The notes beneath the pieces were generated by a model. The model ran no database searches. It saw only the letters and a program-made list of their open reading frames with translations, and was not told where the DNA came from. From JAJDFU01 sp964641965 (lineage in GTDB: Bacteria; Bacteroidota; Bacteroidia; Chitinophagales; Saprospiraceae), in the NCBI GenBank assembly GCA_964641965.1, contig CAZXLD010000050.1, positions 1 through 36,137 on the forward strand: a stretch of DNA of 36,137 nucleotides, given 5' to 3'. The position numbers and the translations under genes were made by a program. Of the stretch, positions 8,117 to 15,344 are shown in pieces. Every line of letters starts with the position of its first letter. Position 1 is the stretch's first letter.

Positions 8117-8947
8117 TTATTTACAAACCAGTGCCGCAAACATGTCTTTATCCATCTGATTCCAACCCAGGTCAATTGCTTTTTGGAGGTCTGGGCAAAC
8201 CCTGTTTTTATCGGCCTCGGTCATTTTTCCACGGAGCTCCTTGGCGTTGGTAGTCCCGTATTTGTGTTCCAGCATTTTGAGTCCGGTATTGCTTCGGATA
8301 ATGTACATGTCCAGATCGGTACGCCCCATAGCCACTGCCTGATCATAGGCCTGAAATGCCGCATCGAATTCATTAGTAGCGACAAACATATCGCCCTTTT
8401 GAATCCAAAAACTAGAATTGGAAGGGTCCATTTCCATAGCTTTATCCAGGTAGAGTAAAGCCGTGTCCCGGTCATTGAATTGCCGATCGTAATAGGCCGC
8501 CATAAGCGCATAATTGGAAGCGCGTTCTTTGATGTTCTGATTCTTTTCGGTTAGGGCAATTACCTCATCCAATTCTGCTTTAGCACCTTGCGTATCGCCC
8601 AGGTTGTGCAAGGCAATTCCCTTCTGAAAATGTCCTGCCAAGCTTCGGTTTTTCGTCAGTTTCAGTGCTTGGTCTGCTTCCTGAATGGCATTTTCATATT
8701 GGCCCAAGCCATTGTAGGCCTCCGCCTTGGCAGCTGCAATTACCCGTTTGGCATCTTTAGTCTTGCATTCTCCTTGAAATTGCTCAATCAGGCTTAGAGC
8801 TTCTGAATAAGACTTGGAAGTAAGGGCTTCCTTGCTTTGGTCATACAGGGCCCGGCATTGTTTCCCCATCGTAAACAATTGGGCTTGACCGAACTGTGGT
8901 AACCCTACAAATAAGACCGCAAAAGCCAGAAGACAGTATGTTTTCAT
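8117..8947 (-). CDS. Periplasmic TPR-repeat protein
   Basis: 276 aa. Signal peptide 1-22 (FGQAQ). At least four to five tetratricopeptide repeats are readable, e.g. A-K-A-E-A-Y-N-G-L-G-Q-Y-E-N-A-I-Q-E-A, G-I-A-L-H-N-L-G-D-T-Q-G-A, and D-T-A-L-L-Y-L-D-K-A-M-E-M-D-P. TPRs mediate protein-protein contact; no catalytic domain is present. The C-terminal section (CPDLQKAIDLGW) resembles the Sel1/TPR tails of Bacteroidota proteins in which a cysteine-proline precedes a Lx-KAxxLG motif. Same strand, 30 bases upstream of the OmpA lipoprotein gene; likely operon. Confidence 0.88.
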   Translation of the reverse strand: MKTYCLLAFAVLFVGLPQFGQAQLFTMGKQCRALYDQSKEALTSKSYSEALSLIEQFQGECKTKDAKRVIAAAKAEAYNGLGQYENAIQEADQALKLTKNRSLAGHFQKGIALHNLGDTQGAKAELDEVIALTEKNQNIKERASNYALMAAYYDRQFNDRDTALLYLDKAMEMDPSNSSFWIQKGDMFVATNEFDAAFQAYDQAVAMGRTDLDMYIIRSNTGLKMLEHKYGTTNAKELRGKMTEADKNRVCPDLQKAIDLGWNQMDKDMFAALVCK

Positions 8948-8984
8948 TTTTCTATTTCGTTTTGGGAGCCTAATAGGACGATTA

Positions 8985-9006
8985 CTTCGAAACTATCTAT
9001 TCGAAG
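8985..9006. repeat. Inverted repeat between two envelope genes
   Basis: CTTCGAA (8985-8991) and TTCGAAG (9000-9006) are perfectly complementary with an 8-nt spacer. It lies in the 165-base gap between genes 9113-9607 and 8117-8947. There is no T run on the minus-strand side, so it is more likely an operator or RNA hairpin than a terminator. Confidence 0.4.
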
Positions 9007-9112
9007 GCTGACGTGATTCTAATTTGCAATGGACACACCAATCCAAATCAGATCCAATTGCTTTTATCAATTACAGTCAGGTAGAACCGGAAATCCTGAA
9101 GAAGGGAGCTGA

Positions 9113-9607
9113 TTAATTGTTCCCCATTTCTCCAATAAACGGAATATTGTCATTGATGGCCTGCCAGATGGAGGATTGCATATAGCGTTCCATCTGCAGG
9201 TATTGTGCTGCGCGGACCGGATTAATTGCCTTTTTCAGCTTGTTGTACATCTTCTGCTGTAGCTTGGCGGTGGCCTTCTGATTGTTCAGGACCGATTTAA
9301 CCATGGCATCTGCATCATCACTCGAGAAGCTGCCGTAATTCTTTGCATAGTGATTCAGCACTCGGATTCGCTCAGCCACAAGCTCTCGACTTTTTCCAGT
9401 GTATTCATCGTACACAGGCCAAAAAGCTTCAGCCTCTCCGGGTGCAAATTCCATATACTGCTCTACAAGGGCTTTCTTCTCTTTGCCCCAGATTTCTTCA
9501 ATCATTTTGGCTTCGTCCTGAAGCGTGGTCTGAGCAAAGGATTGCAGCATTATGCCGGAAAAAAAGAGAAAAAACAGGAAGGTGAAAGGAAAATATTGGG
9601 TTCTCAT
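9113..9607 (-). CDS. Periplasmic helical protein with FWPVYDEY motif
   Basis: 164 aa. Signal peptide 1-26 (LQSFAQ). The mature protein is all-helical with the pattern EAFWPVYDEY, followed by Y-A-K-N-Y-G-S-F-S-S-D-D-A, then QKMYNKLKKAINPVRAAQYLQMERY. This is a common family of short periplasmic proteins of unknown function seen in Bacteroidota and Proteobacteria, loosely like Spy/LTXXQ chaperones in its layout (a helix hairpin and a conserved R-A-A-Q-Y-x-Q-x-E near the end). Function not established. Same strand as its neighbours, with 165 bases to the TPR gene. Confidence 0.82.
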   Translation of the reverse strand: MRTQYFPFTFLFFLFFSGIMLQSFAQTTLQDEAKMIEEIWGKEKKALVEQYMEFAPGEAEAFWPVYDEYTGKSRELVAERIRVLNHYAKNYGSFSSDDADAMVKSVLNNQKATAKLQQKMYNKLKKAINPVRAAQYLQMERYMQSSIWQAINDNIPFIGEMGNN

Positions 9608-9670
9608 AGATAGTGGTTTTTAGGTAGGCGTAAGATAATGAATCCAATAATATGTTGCTCTCAAAAAAGA

Positions 9671-10291
9671 CTATTCCTTTTCTTTTTTGTGGTGGCCAAA
9701 GGCATATCCAACGCCAAGACCAAACGCCAAACTATCGTAGCCATCCCACTTTACATCATAAACGAACTCAGCCAACAGTTCCCAACCTTTTCTTAGTTCA
9801 AAGGCATATTCGATACCAGCCCGGGTAAGAAAAAAGGTTTCCCCACCATCAAACTCTACTCCCGGACCAAAAGAAACTGCTGCACGCTTGCGCTTTCCAA
9901 AGATAAAGGAAGTCATGATCGCCGGCGCAACCGGAAAGTTGCGATCGATGACCTCTCCTTCTTTATCTCCAGCTTCGATATGCCGAATAACCTTGAATTC
10001 TTCAACAATGAGATCTGTGTGCAGCCCGATCGACCAACGCTTATGAAAACGGAAATCGTAATTAACCCCCCAAGCAGGTAGCGATAGCCATCGCTTACTC
10101 CCCTCCGATACACCTTCCCGGACATTGGCGTGCGTGATAATGAGGGAAAGAACATGATGGGGGCGGAAGCTCTCTTCCCTGGAATCTTCTTTAATTGCTG
10201 GACTTTCTTCTTCAACCTGCCCTATACACTGGGTGTAAAAAAGGCAAGTAAATAGGATTGTTAAAAAAGCACTTAACTTACTGTAATACAT
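9671..10291 (-). CDS. Probable outer-membrane beta-barrel protein
   Basis: 206 aa. Signal peptide about residues 1-24 (ending YTQCIGQ; the cysteine could also be lipidated, but the context is not a good lipobox). The mature chain has alternating short strands rich in aromatic residues: WGVNYDFRF, WSIGLHTDLI, AAVSFGPGVEF, FFLTRAGIEYAFEL, WELLAEFVYD, LAFGLGVGYAFG, typical of an eight-stranded porin-like fold. The tail is basic (HHKKEKE). No specific family recognised. It follows the DUF481 gene by 63 bases. Confidence 0.75.
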   Translation of the reverse strand: MYYSKLSAFLTILFTCLFYTQCIGQVEEESPAIKEDSREESFRPHHVLSLIITHANVREGVSEGSKRWLSLPAWGVNYDFRFHKRWSIGLHTDLIVEEFKVIRHIEAGDKEGEVIDRNFPVAPAIMTSFIFGKRKRAAVSFGPGVEFDGGETFFLTRAGIEYAFELRKGWELLAEFVYDVKWDGYDSLAFGLGVGYAFGHHKKEKE

Positions 10292-10315
10292 TGATATAAG
10301 TCTTTGGCAAAGAAC

Positions 10316-10332
10316 ATAACGTATACCGTTAT
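10316..10332. promoter_or_regulatory. Small palindrome upstream of the barrel gene
   Basis: ATAACG at 10316-10321 and CGTTAT at 10327-10332 form perfect arms around a 5-nt centre (TATAC). It is 25 bases upstream of the start at 10291. The symmetry and position suit a repressor or activator site; no T run follows, so a terminator is less likely. Confidence 0.35.
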
Positions 10333-10354
10333 ATTTAAAACCGGAACAGTAGCA

Positions 10355-11374
10355 CTACCATTCCCATCCTACCCCAACCTGAAAGGTATAGTCTGTTCGA
10401 CCGGCCCCTTCAATGGGCTGGTTATCAAAATTCAGATTGAACCCTAGTCTGACATAAAAATCGAGCGGCAGATCGTATTTGGTATCCAGGGCAAAATCAA
10501 CCCGCCAGCGACCGGATTCTGTAAAACTTGGATAGGCGGCAAGCCTTGTCAAGAGGTTGAGGTCGCCTAGATCGTAAATATTCAATTCACTACCAAAAAA
10601 ACCTTCCAAACTTTGGCGGTCCTCTACATCAGAAGAAAAGTCCTCATTATTAAAGTTCAAACCACCACCTGCTCCCCAATAGGTCTGGTTGGTACGTATA
10701 ATGAATTTACCCGCACCTACCTTAAAGGTGGACCGGAGATTTAACCTTTGTTCGGTACTGGAATAAAAATTCGCAGAAGCATCGAGGTACCAGTCTTTAG
10801 GTAAGAAATAACGGTAGCTTATGCCTCCATCTCCTCGTCGAATGAGGTCTACTTCATCCTGAGTGGAAGTAACCAAACTGTAATAGGCATTAAGCGACCA
10901 CCGGTTGGCAAGATAAGCGACCCCCGCCGCCAAATTGAACTGACGCAAGTTCCGGGCCCTGGTAAAACTAAAGCCAAGATCGATGTTGGCGCTCAACCGG
11001 CTAAGAAAGTTATCATTAATAGATTTCAAGTAGACCACATCCGGGAAGGTGACGGTAACCGTATCCCCAAACTCGGTCAACAAGTTTATTTGATCGGGAG
11101 AAATACTTTCCAGCCTACCGTTGTATCGGCTGCCATCCGTCAGGGTAATCAGGTAACTACTAACTGTGTAGATCTCTCGGATTCCTTCCCATTCGATTTT
11201 GAAATCACTGTCGCTAAAGTCGGTTTCAACCGTTACTACGCCTCGGTCCATATCCTTCACCTCTCCAACAATAAAGTTTCCATTGTTGAAAATGACCGAA
11301 TCAACCTGGGCTAGTAAAGGCTGGGATAGGAAGAATACCATTCCAAAGCACAGGAGTTGTAGGACTCTTTGCAT
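10355..11374 (-). CDS. DUF481 family outer-membrane protein
   Basis: 339 aa. Signal peptide 1-22 (LLAQ). Residues about 25-110 form a beta-rich N-terminal module (NNGNFIVGEVKDMDRGVV; LTDGSRYNGRLESIS) that looks like two SH3/LSM-like hairpins on either side of a TVSSYLITL strand. Residues about 120-339 are the DUF481 (YdiY-like) barrel: SANIDLGFSFTRARN, then repeated W/Y-rich strands ending in the aromatic VGVGWEW. DUF481 proteins are outer-membrane, sometimes acid- or salt-responsive, with no proven function. The C-terminal aromatic residue is usual for barrel insertion. Confidence 0.88.
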   Translation of the reverse strand: MQRVLQLLCFGMVFFLSQPLLAQVDSVIFNNGNFIVGEVKDMDRGVVTVETDFSDSDFKIEWEGIREIYTVSSYLITLTDGSRYNGRLESISPDQINLLTEFGDTVTVTFPDVVYLKSINDNFLSRLSANIDLGFSFTRARNLRQFNLAAGVAYLANRWSLNAYYSLVTSTQDEVDLIRRGDGGISYRYFLPKDWYLDASANFYSSTEQRLNLRSTFKVGAGKFIIRTNQTYWGAGGGLNFNNEDFSSDVEDRQSLEGFFGSELNIYDLGDLNLLTRLAAYPSFTESGRWRVDFALDTKYDLPLDFYVRLGFNLNFDNQPIEGAGRTDYTFQVGVGWEW

Positions 11375-11470
11375 GAAGTATAGGGTTTTGGGTATGCTAT
11401 TTTGCTGGTACGGGATCGTTCTTTTAACCTGGCCGCTTCCCTTTGGTAGAAATTAGCACTAATTCTGTAG

Positions 11471-13213
11471 TCAATTCATCCCCAATACGTTCTGCTCCTT
11501 TTTAAATATCATTTGTCCCTCCTTAATGGTTTCAAGCACTTGAATGTCCTTCAGGGACATAGGCTCCACCTTCAATGGATTTTGATCCAGGATAACCAGA
11601 TCTGCAAGCTTGCCGGCTGTTAGCGTGCCTTTTCGATCTTCTTCAAAGTGCTGATAGGCTCCCCAGATGGTAATGGACTTCAAGGCCTCATAGGCGGTAA
11701 GACGTTCATCGGGCCCAATGATCTTACCACTCCTGGAGACCCGATTTACAGTGGTCCACAGGATCATCATCAGGTTGGGAAAAGCCACCGGTGCATCGGT
11801 ATGGCTGGTAACTTTCAGTCCTTTATCCAGGGCAGATCGGATTGGGCTGATCTGTTGACCCAGCTCCTCCCCTATTATTTGACTATGCCAGTCTCCCCAG
11901 TAAAAGGTATGCATTGGAAAAAGCGAAGCGATCACGTCCATTTCTTTCAGGCTATCCAGCTGATCCATACGGACGTATTGGCCATGAATCAATACATTTC
12001 GACGATCTTCATTTCCATATTTATCAATTGCCGGCCGCATACAACGAATCAACTGATCCACGGCTGCATCCCCATTGGCATGGGTAAGCAACTGCCAATC
12101 ATTCGCAAAGGCCGAATCAATTATAGCTATTACTTTTTCATCATCCGGAATAGCCGGATAACCCTTATAATTGGCTGGCATCCCCTCAGGTGGAATCAAA
12201 TACGGCAGCGTCCGCCAGGCAGTTCGTCCCTGGGGAGAGCCATCCAGTGTGAGTTTAATCCCGCCGATCCGATAGCGATTTTGATAGTCTTCGCTGTTCC
12301 ACTTGGTCCGGAAATAGGGCATAGCCGAATAATCGACATAGGAAACGACATCCAAGTAGAATTTTCCCTTTTCTGCAAAAGCAGCCATTTGCTCATGATT
12401 ACCCATAGCCCGTCCCTCCTGGGCAGTTGTATAACCAAAACTGGCAGCCATTTCTTGAGCTTTATCCAAAAAGTAGTCTACTAATTCAGGATCTGAAGGA
12501 CTTATGATAGGAAAGAACAAAGGAATCGCAGCCAATTCCTCCAATACGCCGTTAGGTTCTTGTGAACCTTTCACGCGACGGATAATACCACCTTCTGGGT
12601 TTGGCGTGGCTGCAGTAATGTTACTAACCTCCAGCCCTTTACTGTTCATCGCACAAAAATGGCCTGAAATATGGACGATACAAATGGGAATATCGGTGGA
12701 TACCTTATCCAGATCCGCTTTGGTTGGAAATCGTTTTTCGGCTAAGACGGCATCATCAAAACCCAACCCTACAATCCATCCATTGGTTTTATCCGTTCCA
12801 TTGGCCGCATACCAATCCTTTAATTCCTCAATAAGGGCATCTATATCGTCCACATCCCCATCCGGAGAGGCTAATAAATTGGCGACCACTGCCTGGGCTC
12901 CAAAACCGGCAAAATGAGCATGCCCATCAATGAAGCCCGGAACCAGTGTTCGGCCCTCCAGATCTTTATTTTGTGCATTGGGATAAGCAGTGACGGCCTC
13001 AGCTTTACTACCGACAAAAACAATCTTACCATCCTGCTCGACCAAGGCTTCTATATATTGCGGACTTTCGCCTTCCATCGTCAGGATGTCTCCCCCGTGA
13101 TACATCACGGCAGTTTGATCTTGGTCCAGATCCTTAGGCGTACAGGAAAAAAGCAGCAGGAAGGTGCAGGCGCTAAAGAGGGTCTGCTTCCAATATGGAT
13201 TAGATAGAGACAT
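11471..13213 (-). CDS. YtcJ-type amidohydrolase lipoprotein (Amidohydro_3)
   Basis: 580 aa from ATG 13213; an in-frame ATG at 13291 would add 26 residues before the signal and is less likely. The signal ends in LLLFSC (Cys24), so the enzyme is probably lipid-anchored. The metal-dependent hydrolase fold is shown by IDGHAH (H98, H100), a lysine-containing GGIKLTLDG strand, HANGD, HGQYV and SHTDAP motifs, and the C-terminal GKLADLVILDQNP beta-sandwich signature. YtcJ-like enzymes hydrolyse N-acyl or N-formyl amide bonds of small molecules; the substrate here is unknown. An exported version is common in Bacteroidota. Next on the same strand, 97 bases on, is the DUF481 gene. Confidence 0.92.
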   Translation of the reverse strand: MSLSNPYWKQTLFSACTFLLLFSCTPKDLDQDQTAVMYHGGDILTMEGESPQYIEALVEQDGKIVFVGSKAEAVTAYPNAQNKDLEGRTLVPGFIDGHAHFAGFGAQAVVANLLASPDGDVDDIDALIEELKDWYAANGTDKTNGWIVGLGFDDAVLAEKRFPTKADLDKVSTDIPICIVHISGHFCAMNSKGLEVSNITAATPNPEGGIIRRVKGSQEPNGVLEELAAIPLFFPIISPSDPELVDYFLDKAQEMAASFGYTTAQEGRAMGNHEQMAAFAEKGKFYLDVVSYVDYSAMPYFRTKWNSEDYQNRYRIGGIKLTLDGSPQGRTAWRTLPYLIPPEGMPANYKGYPAIPDDEKVIAIIDSAFANDWQLLTHANGDAAVDQLIRCMRPAIDKYGNEDRRNVLIHGQYVRMDQLDSLKEMDVIASLFPMHTFYWGDWHSQIIGEELGQQISPIRSALDKGLKVTSHTDAPVAFPNLMMILWTTVNRVSRSGKIIGPDERLTAYEALKSITIWGAYQHFEEDRKGTLTAGKLADLVILDQNPLKVEPMSLKDIQVLETIKEGQMIFKKEQNVLGMN

Positions 13214-13309
13214 GGTTTGTTGGGTATTTAATGCCTGAAATATAGAAAATCTGAAACAGGATATCGCCGGATATGCAAAACTGACATTCAAACTACCAGA
13301 GTCAAGGCT

Positions 13310-13522
13310 TTAATATCCTCTCCAGCAACAACCTCCTCCCGTAGACAGCCCTACATTCACATAGGGGTCTACCGTTGGGCCATGCGGTCCAAAATGCACA
13401 TTGAGTCCCATATTGGCGGAAGGCCGCAGACCGGCACAACCAGACATCAGGCAGGTGGCTACCATTGCAATCACCACCAGGAGGCTTCTAATTCTTCTAT
13501 TGCTGAAGCGTTGAAAGATCAT
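13310..13522 (-). CDS. Small glycine-rich lipoprotein
   Basis: 70 aa. A basic N-terminus, a hydrophobic stretch and a lipobox MSGC (Cys29) predict an outer-membrane lipoprotein with a mature part of only about 42 residues: NMGLNVHFGPHGPTVDPYVNVGLSTGGGCCWRGY. The N-x-G-P-x-G-P-x-V-x-P-x-V-N-V-G pattern recurs in short lipoproteins of this phylum, though I cannot name the family. Two adjacent cysteines near the end (GGGCCW) are unusual. Its stop is 97 bases before the amidohydrolase start and its start is 17 bases from the stop of the VOC lipoprotein gene, suggesting one transcript. Confidence 0.75.
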   Translation of the reverse strand: MIFQRFSNRRIRSLLVVIAMVATCLMSGCAGLRPSANMGLNVHFGPHGPTVDPYVNVGLSTGGGCCWRGY

Positions 13523-13539
13523 GGAAAATGCTTTAGGGC

Positions 13540-14415
13540 TTAATAAGGGTATTTTTGGATAACAAAAGGGGCACCAGTCGGATCCAACAGGAAGGCCGCT
13601 GAACCATTTCGCACCTTTGGATTAGGAGCCAGCAGCACCGTTGCACCTGCTTTTTCAGCCTTACTGGTCATGGCTTTTGCATCATTCACTTTGATGTAGG
13701 GTACCCAGTGCGAACGGGTATACTCTACTGGGTTTTGGATCAACCCAGCCATGGCTTTGTCCTGCTTCAGAAAGGCCCAATAGGGAATCTCACTCCGTTC
13801 TACTTCATCGATCGAATAGCCCAAAATTTCGCTGTAAAAAGTCGCCAAAGGCTCCGGTTTCTGTGCCCAAAGCTCGGTGTACAACCACTCCCCTTCTTCT
13901 ACTTCACCTTCCATAGCGGGATCTCCGGATGACGACCTCAATAGTCCAAATACAGCACCTTGAGGATCGGCAACAACAGCTTGCATCCCCCTGCCTTTCA
14001 TATTGATCGGATTGCCCAAGATTTTTCCACCCAACTCCAATACCTTATCGACATCCTTTTCTACCTCTGTAGCCGAACAGGAACAAACCCATTCTCCTCG
14101 TTGGCCTGCTATTTGTGCCATTGGTACCATGCCCCCTATCGCCTCTCCTCGATAACTGATTACCGAATACCTAGCGGTTCCTTCGCCTTTATCCTCAAAG
14201 GTCCAACCAAATACTTCTCCATAAAAGGCCTTGGCCTGTTCCAGGTCCGGTGTGGCCAAATCATGCCAAATGACTTGCCCTGGATAATAGGTGTCGGTAG
14301 GAGGATCATTTACCGGAGGAAGACTGGATATGCCGGCGCAGCCGTTCATAAGGCATAACACGAGTAAGGGAAATAGACCTCGTGTTGAAATGAGATGTGT
14401 GCTAACGGGTTTCAC
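13540..14415 (-). CDS. VOC (glyoxalase-like) lipoprotein with two domains
   Basis: 291 aa using a GTG start at 14415. An ATG at 14547 is open, but its extra 44 residues look non-coding, whereas the GTG start gives a good lipoprotein signal with MNGC (Cys26). Two VOC domains follow: residues about 45-155 (GQVIWHDLATPDLEQAKAFY, GEVFGW, ending VFGLLRS) and about 175-290 (LYTELWAQKPEPLATFYSEI, ILGYSI, ending APFVIQKYPY). The H-D of the first domain and E of the second suggest at least one intact metal ligand set, but this class often lacks activity. Such two-domain proteins resemble hydroxylase/27-kDa-antigen type VOC proteins; no substrate can be inferred. Being exported is unusual for VOC proteins. 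Confidence 0.85.
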   Translation of the reverse strand: MKPVSTHLISTRGLFPLLVLCLMNGCAGISSLPPVNDPPTDTYYPGQVIWHDLATPDLEQAKAFYGEVFGWTFEDKGEGTARYSVISYRGEAIGGMVPMAQIAGQRGEWVCSCSATEVEKDVDKVLELGGKILGNPINMKGRGMQAVVADPQGAVFGLLRSSSGDPAMEGEVEEGEWLYTELWAQKPEPLATFYSEILGYSIDEVERSEIPYWAFLKQDKAMAGLIQNPVEYTRSHWVPYIKVNDAKAMTSKAEKAGATVLLAPNPKVRNGSAAFLLDPTGAPFVIQKYPY

Positions 14416-14660
14416 AGGTGTCGATTTATGGTTAGTTCCCGGAAAAAATCGTGCTCTTGATTTACCAACACCGATTTTCCTGGCATCCCGATTACAAACG
14501 GGGGTGCGGTTAATGGGCGGCACGGTTTGTTGGGATGAATATACCAACTTACCATATATAATGAATTAAATTTGGGAAGCGGATTCAGAAAAGTTAGGTA
14601 AGAATCGGCTGAAATGGTTTTCTTTTCCTGCTAGCTTGGCTTAAATGTTTACTTTTCAAC

Positions 14661-15308
14661 ATGCTTGAAACAAAGAATCTTGCTTTTGCTTATCCTGGTC
14701 GAACAGCCCTCCTTTTTCCGGATCTGACTTGCAGTCAGGGCGAGCACTGGTTGTTGCTAGGCGAATCCGGCACTGGTAAAACTACCTGGCTTCATTTGTT
14801 GGGAGGATTACGTCGTCCAACAGGTGGCAGCATTGTGTTAGATGGTCGGGATCTTTCACAATTGCCAACTGCCGAAATGGATACCTTTCGAGGACAACAT
14901 ATTGGAATAATCTTCCAGCAATCGCACTTTGTCGACTCCATTACCGTGGAAGAAAACTTAAAACTGGCTCAACAATTAGCCGGAAAGCCCATGGACAAAA
15001 AACGAATCCAATATTTACTCGAAAACCTGAAAATAAGTCACAAAAGCAAGGCACTTCCCCGAAACCTGAGCGTGGGCGAACAACAACGGGCAGCTATTGC
15101 CCGTGCGTTAATCAATCAACCCCGCCTAATCCTGGCTGATGAACCCACCTCTGCTCTGGACGATTCGAATACAGTTAGTGTCATTGAATTACTTAAAAAT
15201 CAGGCCCGGGAAGCAAATGCTATTTTACTTATCGTTACACACGATAATCGTTTAAAGACCGAATTTAAATACCAAATGGTGCTTCAGGATAAAGCATTTT
15301 TAGTCTAA
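14661..15308 (+). CDS. ABC transporter ATPase, LolD/MacB class
   Basis: 215 aa. Walker A GESGTGKTT at residues 34-42, Q-loop FQQ at 85-87, signature LSVGE at 136-140, Walker B LILADEP at 156-162 and H-loop H194 are all present, so it should hydrolyse ATP. The class (type VII, MacB/LolCDE-like) transmits force to the periplasm rather than carrying solute through the membrane. The FtsX-like permease follows after 36 bases. Divergent from the VOC lipoprotein gene; the 245 bases between hold both promoters. Confidence 0.95.
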   Translation: MLETKNLAFAYPGRTALLFPDLTCSQGEHWLLLGESGTGKTTWLHLLGGLRRPTGGSIVLDGRDLSQLPTAEMDTFRGQHIGIIFQQSHFVDSITVEENLKLAQQLAGKPMDKKRIQYLLENLKISHKSKALPRNLSVGEQQRAAIARALINQPRLILADEPTSALDDSNTVSVIELLKNQAREANAILLIVTHDNRLKTEFKYQMVLQDKAFLV

Positions 15309-15344
15309 AATTTTTCACCCAAACATCAACCAGTTCAACCTTCC

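Noticed and set aside
11648..12484. 278-codon plus-strand frame opposite the amidohydrolase.
   Set aside because: Antisense shadow of a gene with all catalytic motifs in place.
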